A DNA stretch of 64,000 nucleotides from an uncultured Opitutia bacterium (GTDB lineage Bacteria; Verrucomicrobiota; Verrucomicrobiia; Opitutales; Opitutaceae): NCBI GenBank assembly GCA_903881475.1, contig CAIRTK010000055.1, forward strand, positions 30,649-94,648, given 5' to 3'. The position numbers and the translations under genes were made by a program. The notes below the pieces were generated by a model. That model was not told the origin of the DNA. It saw only the letters and a list, made by a program, of their open reading frames with translations, and searched no databases. Positions 47,563-57,023 of the stretch are shown here, in pieces. The number at the start of each line of letters is the position of its first letter. Position 1 is the first letter of the stretch.

Positions 47563-48771
47563 TCACTCCGCCTGCACGATGTACCCGCGCAGGTATTCGC
47601 TCTCCATCATCGTCACCAGCACGGGATGGTCCGGCGGCTGGTGACAAAACTCCAGGACGCGCACCTTGCGCTTCGCATCGGCCGCCGCACCGGCCAGCAC
47701 GCCGCGGAGTTCCGCATCCTGCATGTGATGCGAGCAGGTGTAGGTCGCGAGGATGCCGCCCGGCGCCAGCCGTTGCAGCGCGCGGAGGTTGATTTCCTTG
47801 TAGCCGCGCAACGCGCCCTCGAGGGCGCTCTTGGATTTCGCGAAGGGCGGCGGATCGAGGATAATCACATCCCACAGCGGCTCGCCCGCGCGCGAGGCGT
47901 CGTTGAGCCAGTCGAAGACATTCGCCACGGCAAACTCCGCCGTCACGCCGTTCTGCACCGCATTTCGGCGCGCTGCCGCAATGGCGTCCTCCGCGCTGTC
48001 GAGCCCGAGGACCTGCACGGCGCCCGCCCGCGCCGCATGCAGCGCAAACGGACCCTGGTTGCAGAAGGCGTCGAGCACGCGCTTCCCGGCGCAGTACTTC
48101 GCCACGAGCGGATGCTGCGCCCGCTGGTCGAGATAGAATCCCGTCTTTTGCCCGTTCTGCAGGTCGAGCCAGTACTCCATGCCTTCGATCTTCACCCAGC
48201 GCGGCTCCCAAGTCTTCCCTGAGCGCGTGTGCACCTCCAGCGGCAGGCCTTCCAGTCTGCGGATCGGCGCGTCGTTGCGAAAAATGATCTCCGCCGGCTT
48301 CAGCAGCTCCGCGAGCACATCGCCCACCAGCACCGACCGCTTCTCCATCGCCGCCGTCTGGATCTGGACGACGAGGGTGTCCGCAAACTGGTCCACCACC
48401 AACCCCGGCAAATCATCCGACTCCGACCAAACGAGCCTCCGGCACTCCCCTCCTACCCCCTGTCCCTTGCTCCCTGCTCCTTGCTCCCTTCTCCCTTCTC
48501 CACGCCGCGTAATGGCGCGATCCACCGCCCCGCGCAGAAACGCGGCGTTGAGCGCCGCGCGTTCCCGGCTGAACCGCCGCCAGATGATCTGGGACTTCGA
48601 GTTATAAACGCCCGTCCCCAAAAACCGGTCCGCGCGGTCCCGGCATTCGACGACCTCGCCATCAAGTTCCGCCGGCAGCAAAGCCTCCACTTCATTGGCA
48701 AACACCCAGGGATGGCCCGAAAGGACCCGGGGCTTGGCATTGGCTTTGAGTTTGAGCGAAGGCGTCGACAT
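47563..48771 (-). CDS. RlmI-like class I rRNA cytosine-5 methyltransferase
   Basis: The 402-residue product has the N-terminal PUA domain (LSGHPWVFANEVE, VYNSKSQIIWRR), the linker segment WSESDDLPGLVVDQF, and the methyltransferase domain with GQKTGFYLDQR, VLDAFCNQGPFALHAARAGA and the catalytic ILDPPPFAK plus LATYTCSHH. This matches RlmI/RlmO-type enzymes that modify 23S rRNA. The ATG at 48769-48771 was chosen. Residues 91-109 (GEGRREQGAGSKGQG and on) are a low-complexity insert not expected here; it corresponds to a repeat-like run at 48445-48501. Confidence 0.9.
   Translation of the reverse strand: MSTPSLKLKANAKPRVLSGHPWVFANEVEALLPAELDGEVVECRDRADRFLGTGVYNSKSQIIWRRFSRERAALNAAFLRGAVDRAITRRGEGRREQGAGSKGQGVGGECRRLVWSESDDLPGLVVDQFADTLVVQIQTAAMEKRSVLVGDVLAELLKPAEIIFRNDAPIRRLEGLPLEVHTRSGKTWEPRWVKIEGMEYWLDLQNGQKTGFYLDQRAQHPLVAKYCAGKRVLDAFCNQGPFALHAARAGAVQVLGLDSAEDAIAAARRNAVQNGVTAEFAVANVFDWLNDASRAGEPLWDVIILDPPPFAKSKSALEGALRGYKEINLRALQRLAPGGILATYTCSHHMQDAELRGVLAGAAADAKRKVRVLEFCHQPPDHPVLVTMMESEYLRGYIVQAE
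48445..48501. repeat. Quasi-tandem AGGGAGC-type repeat inside the rRNA methyltransferase gene
   Basis: On the coding strand the DNA is a run of 7-base units such as AGGGAGA, AGGGAGC, AAGGAGC, AGGGAGC, AAGGGAC. It is translated in frame as residues 91-109. Confidence 0.7.
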
Positions 48772-49157
48772 AGGCCCATTCACCGCAAGTGGCCCCGTTT
48801 TCGCAACCAGCAATCCGGGATCGAAGCTCGCGAAACTCGAAACCTAGGCCATCCATATTTTGCCGTGCAGCCTGAGATGGAACGGGTTGCCCCGATAGGT
48901 TGATCCGGGCGCTGGAGACGCGGCGCCTTCGCCGCGGTTGGACGCAAAACATGGCGGGAATACCGCATCTCAAACCGGCCCGCGTAATATTTTGGAGAAT
49001 AGCGAAGCGCTGCACGGCCCGGCAAAAACTCCGTGAAAGCCCCCAAGGCTTTGCTCAGGCATTGCCCGGCCGCCGCATGCCGTGCCCCAGGCATACTCTC
49101 ATCATGAGCTCATGCGCCGTACCCTGGGCCCGGCATGTTTAATGCATCGGCACTGCC
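48772..49157. other. Gene-free stretch upstream of the GNAT gene
   Basis: About 386 bases with no gene I can support and no clear repeat. It lies between the divergent methyltransferase and GNAT genes, so it should hold both promoters. The part near 48990-49140 is less GC-rich than the surroundings. Confidence 0.4.
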
Positions 49158-49652
49158 ATGATCCGTCCAGCCACTCCCACCGACGCCACTGCGATTTGCG
49201 GAATCTACAACTACTACGTACTCAATACGAGTATCACGTTTGAGGAAGAGGCCGTTACCGACGCCGAGATGGCGGCTCGAATATCTGAAACCATTGCAGT
49301 ATTTCCCTGGCTGGTGTGGGAAGAGCAGGGCGAACTGGTCGGGTACGCATATGCCGGCAAATGGAAGAATCGCGGCGCCTACCGTTATTCGGCGGAAAGC
49401 ACGATCTATCTACGGCAGGACAAAACCGGCCGTGGCATCGGCCGAACGCTGTACGAGCATCTGCTCCGCGGTTTACGCGATGCGGGAATGCATAGCGTCA
49501 TTGGCGGCATTGCGCTGCCAAATATGCCTAGTCAAAGGCTTCATGAGAGCCTCGCATTCAAGCAAGTGGCCCACTTCGAACAGGTCGGACGGAAGTTTGA
49601 AAAGTGGATCGACGTAGGTTACTGGGAACTCATTTTCAGTTCCGATGCCTGA
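49158..49652 (+). CDS. GNAT N-acetyltransferase, phosphinothricin acetyltransferase-like
   Basis: The 164-residue product matches the PAT/MnaT group: MIRPATPTDATAICGIYN, NTSITFEEEAVT, the YAYAGKWKNRGAYRYSAESTIYL block, acetyl-CoA site GRGIGRTLYEHLL and the GGIALPNMPSQRLHESLAF segment. These enzymes acetylate phosphinothricin or amino-acid analogues such as methionine sulfone; the natural substrate is uncertain. Its base and codon use is visibly less GC-rich than its neighbours (AATACGAGTATCACGTTTGA near the start), which suggests transfer. The genes on both sides are unrelated. Confidence 0.9.
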   Translation: MIRPATPTDATAICGIYNYYVLNTSITFEEEAVTDAEMAARISETIAVFPWLVWEEQGELVGYAYAGKWKNRGAYRYSAESTIYLRQDKTGRGIGRTLYEHLLRGLRDAGMHSVIGGIALPNMPSQRLHESLAFKQVAHFEQVGRKFEKWIDVGYWELIFSSDA

Positions 49653-49774
49653 CCGGCAGGAACAAGAATGGAGACCTAAAGGTGACATAGCTTGAATCTT
49701 GACCGAAAGTGAGATCCTGAACGGAGACTGGCAGAGGCTACCCCGAAACCTAAGCAGACCCTACAGCGCGCTTA

Positions 49775-49808
49775 TTTCGGATTTCGAACTTCCACCTTCG
49801 AATTTCCC
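49775..49808. repeat. Dispersed repeat copy upstream of the DUF3052 gene
   Basis: The reverse complement of these 34 bases matches 33447-33480 inside uvrA with two differences. It ends 4 bases before the GTG start of the next gene. Confidence 0.85.
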
Positions 49809-49812
49809 GCCC

Positions 49813-50216
49813 GTGCCTTCCTACTCCTCCACTCCTCTCGCTAAAAACTCGGGTTTAAGGAAGGCACCCGCTATCTGCTGATCGCCGCGCCCGCCGGCTT
49901 CGATCGGGAACTCGCTCCCCTGCCCGCCACCGCGGTCGCCATGCCACCTCGCGCACCTGCGGCCGACGTGATCGTCTTTTTCGCGGCCAATCAGAAAATC
50001 CTTTCGTCCCATCTGGCTGCGCTCATCAAGAAGCTGCCGCCCGCCGGGGCGCTCTGGATTGGTTGGCCGAAGCAGGCCAGCGGCGTCGCCACCGATCTCC
50101 GCGAACCTGTAGTGCGCGATACCCTCCTCGCGACCGGCCTCGTCGACATCAAGGTCTGCTCCATCGACGACACCTATTCCGGCCTGAAATTCGTCCGCCG
50201 CATGAAGGACCGGTAA
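49813..50216 (+). pseudogene. DUF3052 family gene with a -1 frameshift
   Basis: The two reading frames together give a normal DUF3052 protein of about 134 residues. GTG at 49813 starts MPSYSSTPLAK; after the frameshift the protein would continue LGFKEGTRYLLIAAPAGFD and then KKLPPAGALWIGWPKQASG. It ends VDIKVCSIDDTYSGLKFVRR. The change is at the A-run 49843-49847: five A are present, and six would restore the frame (K-K-L-G-F). The gene is therefore broken, or the base is a sequencing/assembly error in a homopolymer, or frame is recovered by slippage. Function of the family is unknown. Confidence 0.8.
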
Positions 50217-50254
50217 ATGGGGAACCGGCTCGGCCGGAAATCGTCAGAAGACCG

Positions 50255-50347
50255 ACCGCGAATCTCGCGAATTCCCGAGCCCATCTCCGCGACTCATTCG
50301 GAGCCGCTCATCCGAGTGTTATTCGCGTCAATTCGCGTGATTCTCGG
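50255..50347. repeat. Inverted repeat of the 'ATTCGCG' type
   Basis: The left arm 50255-50279 has CCGCGAATCTCGCGAATTCC; the right arm 50320-50347 reads ATTCGCGTCAATTCGCGTGA and on to TTCTCGGG. They pair imperfectly and lie between the DUF3052 and monooxygenase 3' ends. Confidence 0.6.
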
Positions 50348-50365
50348 GCACGGCCTTGTTCTGTC

Positions 50366-51499
50366 TCAGACCTCGTACGCGTAGACCGCATTGAGCTGCA
50401 CGTCCGGTGGACGGGCCAGCACGAGCTTCGTGACAAAATTCCTCCCGCGCACGACCCACGGATTTTCCCATTGTCCGATCATCCCGATCCGGCGGGACTG
50501 CCGCGCAATATACGCCGTCCTGGGCCCGCGCACCGCCTCGTAGGCCCGGAACGCTCCCGCGAGGTCCGCCGCTCCGGGCAGCAACTTGGCCAGCGTCGCC
50601 GCATCCTCGATCGCCATGCAGGCGCCCTGCCCCACGTTGGGCGTGATCGGATGGGCGGCATCGCCAAGCAATGTCACGCGGCCCCGCCCCCAGGCGCGCA
50701 GCGGGTTGCGGTCGCGGGCATCATTTTTCAGGATGTCGGCCGGCGCTGTCGCCTTGATCAGCGCCGGGATGGGGTGATGCCAGTCGTGAAACAGTTCCTG
50801 CACCTCCGCCTTGCGCCCGGCCGGGGCATCCGGCTGCGCCGGGGGGCCGTTGCGCGTCGCATACCAGCATATCCGACCCTGGCCGATCGGCATGATGCCA
50901 AACCGACGCCCCGCCCCCCAGGTTTCGCTGATATGCCCGCGGACCAGGCCACCCAAATCGGGCGCGATCCCACGCCAGATGCAGTAGCCGCGGTAGACGG
51001 GCGGAGCGACACCGTGAAGCTGGGCCCGGACAACGGAGTGGATGCCATCGGCGCCGATCAGTCCATCGGCCCGGATCTCACGGCCGCCGGCAAACCGCGC
51101 CGTGACGCCTCCGGCATGTTCTGCAAATGACTGCATGACCTGGCCGGCCTCCAGGCTGGCCACCGGCAACAGGGCGAACAGCGCCCGGTGCAGATCCGCC
51201 CGGTGCACGCACACAGCCGGGGTGGAATATCCGGCCATGGAAATCGAGGAGATGGAGGTGCCGTCGGGACGCTGCAGGTTGAATCGCGTGACGGCCTCCC
51301 CCCGCGCCATGATCTCATCCAGCACGCCCAGCGACTGCAGCACCCGCGTGGCATTGGGCCAGAGGCTCAGGCCAGCGCCCACCTCGCCAAAGACCGGCGC
51401 ACGCTCGACCACGGTGACCCCCAGGCCGGCGCGATGCAGTGCCAGCGCGGCCGCCATGCCGCCAATTCCGCCACCCGCGACGATCAGCTTCTTGCTCAT
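50366..51499 (-). CDS. FAD-dependent aromatic monooxygenase (UbiH/salicylate hydroxylase type)
   Basis: The 377-residue product has the FAD motif VAGGGIGGMAAALALHRAGL at about 6-25, the DG motif GLIGADGIHSVVR and the second FAD motif VTLLGDAAHPITPNVGQGAC with the ribityl-binding GD. This is the class A flavoprotein monooxygenase fold, seen in salicylate and 6-hydroxynicotinate hydroxylases and zeaxanthin epoxidase. The substrate cannot be told, and no aromatic-degradation genes are nearby. The frame extends to 51691 but crosses a repeat; ATG at 51497-51499 (MSKKLIVAGG) is the natural start. Confidence 0.9.
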   Translation of the reverse strand: MSKKLIVAGGGIGGMAAALALHRAGLGVTVVERAPVFGEVGAGLSLWPNATRVLQSLGVLDEIMARGEAVTRFNLQRPDGTSISSISMAGYSTPAVCVHRADLHRALFALLPVASLEAGQVMQSFAEHAGGVTARFAGGREIRADGLIGADGIHSVVRAQLHGVAPPVYRGYCIWRGIAPDLGGLVRGHISETWGAGRRFGIMPIGQGRICWYATRNGPPAQPDAPAGRKAEVQELFHDWHHPIPALIKATAPADILKNDARDRNPLRAWGRGRVTLLGDAAHPITPNVGQGACMAIEDAATLAKLLPGAADLAGAFRAYEAVRGPRTAYIARQSRRIGMIGQWENPWVVRGRNFVTKLVLARPPDVQLNAVYAYEV

Positions 51500-51630
51500 G
51501 GAGCTCGGTTCGGAAGGTCGGTAATCACGGCGATGGCCATCTGCGACCGCACGCTGCTCCGTCCGGTTCCATGAGTAAATCCTTTCTGCCGTGCTGGCCG
51601 AACCTGCTTTGGTTGCACTTTGGGAATCTG

Positions 51631-51692
51631 ATGTGGGCGGGGTGCCCTCACCCCGCTGGACCCAAGGCGGGTGAAGGCACCCGCCCCACATT
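51631..51692. repeat. Intergenic inverted repeat, ATGTGGG type
   Basis: The left arm (51631-51655) begins ATGTGGGCGGGGTGCC, and the right arm (to 51692) ends GGCACCCGCCCCACAT; they are near-perfect reverse complements over about 23 bases with a loop of roughly 15. Confidence 0.75.
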
Positions 51693-51732
51693 AGACTTCA
51701 GAGGTAAGCCCGATCCCCGCCCATGACTTCTT

Positions 51733-51836
51733 CGCATCCTTTGCGACCTTGGTGTGAAAGCCCGGGAAGTTCGGAACGACCCGCCGAGAAATAATTCTTC
51801 CCCTTTGGCGCTTTGGGCCTTTGCGTGAGCCCTCCC
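51733..51836. repeat. Imperfect repeat pair of the 'CGCAAAG' family
   Basis: The left part has CATCCTTTGCGACCTTGGTG and the right part TTTGGCGCTTTGGGCCTTTG followed by CGTGAG. It resembles 1125-1190, and runs up to the prfC start at 51841. Confidence 0.45.
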
Positions 51837-51840
51837 CGTC

Positions 51841-53547
<1,707 letters not shown>

Positions 53548-53615
53548 GTGCAAGACTAAGCGCAGCGAATAAATCGTCTGTTATGGAGGGAGGGCGCCAT
53601 CCTCGCTGTCTGCAA

Positions 53616-53695
53616 GGTAGGGCGCGTTATCCTTAACGCGCCGTTTCAACACGGACGGAGCCAAGCGCGGCGGATTAAGGATAATCCGCCCTACC
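53616..53695. repeat. Composite hairpin repeat, GTAGGGCG type
   Basis: Outer arms GGTAGGGCG and CGCCCTACC are complementary. Each half holds its own perfect hairpin: GCGCGTTA-TCCT-TAACGCGC in the left half and GGCGGATTA-AGGA-TAATCCGCC in the right. The loops TCCT and AGGA are also complementary to each other. Confidence 0.9.
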
Positions 53696-53782
53696 CACAC
53701 TGAGCCAGTTCAGCGACCCCGCCCGGCATCGGATAACGCAAGGAACCGTGGCCAAAGGGCCGTCTTACCGATCCCGTGGCTT

Positions 53783-53810
53783 GTAGGTTGCGCGCTCGCG
53801 CGCCACCTAC
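53783..53810. repeat. Compact palindrome, 13-bp arms
   Basis: GTAGGTTGCGCGC (53783-53795), a 2-base loop TC, and GCGCGCCACCTAC (53798-53810) form a stem with one mismatch. It is another element of the GTAGG-type set. Confidence 0.8.
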
Positions 53811-53976
53811 GCGGAAACTGTTCCATTACGGGCCAAAGTGCAGGCTTGGCTCGCACTTAAACATCCCCTCACGCTCCAGTCCCTGCCGTCATGCCCAACC
53901 TGATCGAAGTCCGGCTACCGAGCCTGAATCATGTTCTGCCGCCCAGGCCGGAGCCAAGGATGTAATTCCTCCAACT

Positions 53977-54942
53977 ATGAACCTTCCCACCCGCGCCGCT
54001 CTGGAACAGGCCGCCCGCCTTGTCTATGAGGTCATGCCGCCCACGCCTCAGATTTGCTGGCCGCTGCTCAGCCAGCGGCTCGGCCTCGAGCTGTGGATCA
54101 AGCATGAGAACCACACGCCCCTCGGCGCATTCAAGATCCGCGGCGGCCTGGTCTATTTCGACGAATTGAAACGGCGGCAGCCGGCGGTGACGGGCGTCAT
54201 CGCCGCCACCCGGGGCAATCACGGCCAGAGCATCGCCTTCGCCGCGCGTCGTCACGGGCTGACCGCCGTCGTGGTCGTCCCACACGGCAACAGCCGGGAA
54301 AAGAACGCGGCGATGCGTGCGCTGGGCGCCGAACTGATCGAGCACGGCCGGGATTATCAGGAGGCCCTCGATCACACCATCCGGCTGGCGGCGGAGCGAC
54401 ACCTGCACCTGGTGCCGCCGGTCCATGAGGCTATCGTTGCCGGCGTCGCGACCGCCGCGCTGGAGCTTCTGCGGGCGGTCCCGGACCTCGCCGTGCTCTA
54501 CGTCCCCATCGGGATGGGTTCGGGCGTTTGCGGCGCCATTGCCGCGCGGGACGCCCTGGGGCTGCCCACCGAGATCGTGGGCGTCACGGCCGCCGCCGCC
54601 CCCGCCTATGCGCAGTCCTTCGCCTCCCGGCGGCCGGTTGCCGCCGCGGTTTCCCCCACCATCGCCGACGGCCTGGCCTGCCGCGCGCCCGATCCCGGCG
54701 CCCTCGCGCTGATGCTCCCGGGCACCGCCCGGATCGTGAGCGTGGAGGAGTCCGTAATCCGCGCCGCCATGCGGCATCTTTTCACGGACACGCACAACGT
54801 CGCCGAGGGCGCCGGAGCCGCCGCACTGGCCGCCGTGATCCGGGAGAGCGCCGGCCTACAGGGCCGACGCGTGGCCGTCATCCAGACCGGCGGCAATGTC
54901 GACCGGTCGGTGTTCGCCGGCGTGCTCGCGGACAATGCCTGA
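53977..54942 (+). CDS. PLP-dependent serine/threonine dehydratase-like
   Basis: The 321-residue product has the fold II PLP core: the lysine Lys53 in HENHTPLGAFKIRGG, ATRGNHGQSIAFAAR, the glycine loop PIGMGSGVCGAI, and a C-terminal IQTGGNVDRS (the family Ser/Gly binding the pyridine N). It is catabolic-type in length, lacking the ACT regulatory domain of biosynthetic IlvA. Likely reaction: L-threonine or L-serine to 2-oxobutyrate or pyruvate; an ectoine-type 3-hydroxy substrate (EutB group) is possible. ATG at 53977 is the start. It stands alone. Confidence 0.88.
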   Translation: MNLPTRAALEQAARLVYEVMPPTPQICWPLLSQRLGLELWIKHENHTPLGAFKIRGGLVYFDELKRRQPAVTGVIAATRGNHGQSIAFAARRHGLTAVVVVPHGNSREKNAAMRALGAELIEHGRDYQEALDHTIRLAAERHLHLVPPVHEAIVAGVATAALELLRAVPDLAVLYVPIGMGSGVCGAIAARDALGLPTEIVGVTAAAAPAYAQSFASRRPVAAAVSPTIADGLACRAPDPGALALMLPGTARIVSVEESVIRAAMRHLFTDTHNVAEGAGAAALAAVIRESAGLQGRRVAVIQTGGNVDRSVFAGVLADNA

Positions 54943-55008
54943 GCCGCGTCGGTTCGGTTCGACCAGTACGGGCTCGGCTCACGCGAAAAAACTCTTCACC
55001 GTTTTCCC

Positions 55009-55644
55009 ATGAGTTTCTTCTCCCGGTTTTCCCGCGGACAGCTGCCCCTGACGCGGCTTGAGGCGTTCAGCGACGGCGTCTTTGCCATCATCGTCACGCT
55101 GCTCGTGCTCGAGCTGAAGGTGCCGGCCCTCCAGAATGACGACAGCGTGCGCGAACTCGCACGCCAGTTGATCGAGCTTCTGCCCAAGTACCTGAGCTGG
55201 CTCCTCAGCTTCATCATCGTCTGCAAATTCTGGCTGAATCACCACCACATCTTCAGCCTCGCGCGCCACGCCGACTACGGGCTGATCTGGCTGAACAGCT
55301 TCTTCCTGCTCTTCCAGTCGTTCGTGCCGTTTCCCACCGCGCTGATGGGCGAATACCCCGACAACCCCCTCGCCGTGAGTTTTTTCGGCGTGGTGATGGC
55401 CGTGAACACACTGCTCTTTATCGTCCTCCACGCCTACATCCTGCGCCACCTGCTGAAGCCGGAGCGCGCCGCCACCGTGCCGCCGCACATCATTCCAAAA
55501 TCCTTCATCGGCGTGGGCTTCTACCTGCTCGGGGCCGCCACCGCCTGGTACAACGTCTATCTCGCCTTCGCGCTCTACCTGATCACACCGCTCTTTTTCC
55601 TCGTCCCGCCCGAGGCCAAGCCGGCTGCATCCGCCAGGCAGTGA
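55009..55644 (+). CDS. TMEM175/DUF1211 family potassium channel-like protein
   Basis: The 211-residue product has RLEAFSDGVFAI at 16-27, the hallmark of TMEM175-type channels (consensus RxxxFSDxxxAI), on the first TM helix. Six hydrophobic segments follow, e.g. YLSWLLSFIIVCKFWLNHHH near 65-84. Bacterial members form leaky tetrameric potassium channels. Its stop codon TGA lies in the GTGATGGCCAC start of a dispersed repeat (55642 on). A role in potassium or pH homeostasis is inferred from the family. Confidence 0.9.
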   Translation: MSFFSRFSRGQLPLTRLEAFSDGVFAIIVTLLVLELKVPALQNDDSVRELARQLIELLPKYLSWLLSFIIVCKFWLNHHHIFSLARHADYGLIWLNSFFLLFQSFVPFPTALMGEYPDNPLAVSFFGVVMAVNTLLFIVLHAYILRHLLKPERAATVPPHIIPKSFIGVGFYLLGAATAWYNVYLAFALYLITPLFFLVPPEAKPAASARQ

Positions 55645-55757
55645 TGGCCACAAAAAGGCACAAGGGCGCCGGGGCTGCGAAGGAGGCTTCATTGCGCCTA
55701 TAGGCGTGCGGAAGGTTCGATACGAAGCTGTGGACCCCTTGTGCCTCTTCGTGGCCA
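55642..55757. repeat. Inverted repeat of the 'GGCCACAAAAAGGCAC' family
   Basis: Left arm GATGGCCACAAAAAGGCAC starts inside the stop codon of the preceding gene; right arm CCCCTTGTGCCTCTTCGTGG ends at 55757 with GGCCA. The two pair over about 22 bases. A second copy with the same left arm is at 60199-60360. Confidence 0.85.
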
Positions 55758-55885
55758 ACCCTTCCGACCCGGCTTGGCCCAATCTTCGTTTCCTCCGTTG
55801 CCTCCTGTAAAATGTTCGGGGTATCCCGCTCGCGCCGCGTGTTTCTGCTCGCACCGCGTCGCTTAAATCCTCTTCGCTCTCGCGC

Positions 55886-56929
55886 ATGATTTTTTCGCGT
55901 CTCGTCCGCCCTGGTTTCCACCGCCGGCTCACCGCGGTCCTCGTCTGCGCCTTCACCCTCGCGCCCACGGCGCTCTCCGCCAAGACCCGGCCGGCGGGAA
56001 CCGGCAACTCGTACAAGGGCGCCATCATCATGGATGCCGCCACCGGCAACGTGCTGTTCAACGACCACGACGAGGAGTCCAGCCCGCCTGCCAGCATGAC
56101 GAAGCTCATGACGTTCGCCGTGCTACACGATAAAATCCAGAGCGGCGCGATCACCCTGCAAACGCCGGTCACCGTCACCGCCGCGGACTCCAAGATCGGC
56201 GGTACCCAGGTCTGGCTGAAGGAGAAGGAGGTCTTCACGGTCGATGAACTGCTCTACGCCATGATGATCCAGTCAGCCAACGATGCCGCCTACGCGCTCG
56301 GCCGCACCGCCGGCGGCTCCGTCCCCGCCTTTGTCGCGCTGATGAACGCCAAGGCCCGCGAACTCGGCATGACCCAGACCACGTTCCGCACCCCGCACGG
56401 CCTGCCGCCCTCGAACCGCAACATTGCCGAGGGCGACCTTAGCACCCCACGGGACTTCGCCCTGCTCTGCCGCTACCTCGTCCAGAAAACCGACGTTCTC
56501 CGCTACACCTCCGTGAAGCGCCGCGCCTTCGGCCCGCCGGTCCGCAATACCATCATGGACAACCACGACCACCTGCTGGGTAAGGTCGAGGGCGTCGACG
56601 GCCTCAAGACCGGTTTCACCAACGGCGCCGGCTTCTGCCTCTCCGCCACCGCCCAGCGCCATGGCCGGCGCATCATTGTCGTGGTCATGGGCAGCCCCGA
56701 CTCCAAGACCCGCGACATCCGCGTCAAGGAGCTCATCGAGCAGGGCTTCGCCGCCCTGCCCCCTGGCGGCCCGGCTTTCGTGCCTGCCGTCAACCCGGCA
56801 TCCGCACCGGCCGGCCCTGACGCCTCACCGATCAGCGCCGCCCCCCTGCCCGCCGGCCAGCCGGCGGCGCCTGCCGACAACGGCTCGGCCACCATCAAGT
56901 TTTCCCTGCCGCCCGCGAAGAAGAATTAG
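55886..56929 (+). CDS. D-alanyl-D-alanine carboxypeptidase (penicillin-binding protein 5/6 type)
   Basis: The 347-residue product has an N-terminal signal sequence (RRLTAVLVCAFTLAPTALSA). The serine-peptidase triad motifs follow: SMTK at 70-73 with the nucleophile Ser70, SAN at 130-132, and KTG at 241-243. It trims the terminal D-Ala from peptidoglycan pentapeptides in the periplasm. After the S11 domain there is a Pro/Ala-rich C-terminal stretch rather than the amphipathic membrane anchor of E. coli PBP5, so membrane attachment is unclear. It is not in an operon with its neighbours. Confidence 0.95.
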   Translation: MIFSRLVRPGFHRRLTAVLVCAFTLAPTALSAKTRPAGTGNSYKGAIIMDAATGNVLFNDHDEESSPPASMTKLMTFAVLHDKIQSGAITLQTPVTVTAADSKIGGTQVWLKEKEVFTVDELLYAMMIQSANDAAYALGRTAGGSVPAFVALMNAKARELGMTQTTFRTPHGLPPSNRNIAEGDLSTPRDFALLCRYLVQKTDVLRYTSVKRRAFGPPVRNTIMDNHDHLLGKVEGVDGLKTGFTNGAGFCLSATAQRHGRRIIVVVMGSPDSKTRDIRVKELIEQGFAALPPGGPAFVPAVNPASAPAGPDASPISAAPLPAGQPAAPADNGSATIKFSLPPAKKN

Positions 56930-56953
56930 TCCGTGCCAGGGCCGCAGCTTGGA

Positions 56954-57009
56954 GTAGCGCAGGCATCCTGCCTGCATCTGATTCGGAGCAGGCAGGATGC
57001 CTGCGCTAC
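56954..57009. repeat. Perfect intergenic inverted repeat, 22-bp arms
   Basis: The arms 56954-56975 (beginning GTAGCGCAGGCATCCTGCCT) and 56988-57009 are exact reverse complements with a 12-base loop. It sits between the convergent carboxypeptidase and membrane-protein genes; there is no T-tract, so a simple terminator is unlikely. Confidence 0.9.
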
Positions 57010-57023
57010 CCGACAGCGGCCGC

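Larger units (their letters stand above)
53548..53976. other. Gene-free stretch with two hairpin elements
   Basis: A 429-base gap between prfC and the dehydratase gene. It carries the two hairpin repeats at 53616-53695 and 53783-53810. The last ~160 bases have no recognisable gene and should hold the dehydratase promoter. Confidence 0.6.

Noticed and set aside
48445..48501. CRISPR-like array
   Set aside because: The units are 7 bases, vary, and have no spacers; it is a translated quasi-tandem run. No CRISPR array or cas gene was seen anywhere in the window.
49840..49850. Programmed frameshift in the DUF3052 gene
   Set aside because: Only an A5 run is present, with no slippery-site stimulator; deletion or sequencing error is simpler. 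Kept as a possibility in the finding.
56954..57009. Intrinsic terminator between the convergent genes
   Set aside because: The stem is perfect but no T-tract follows on either strand, and the same design occurs at other sites.
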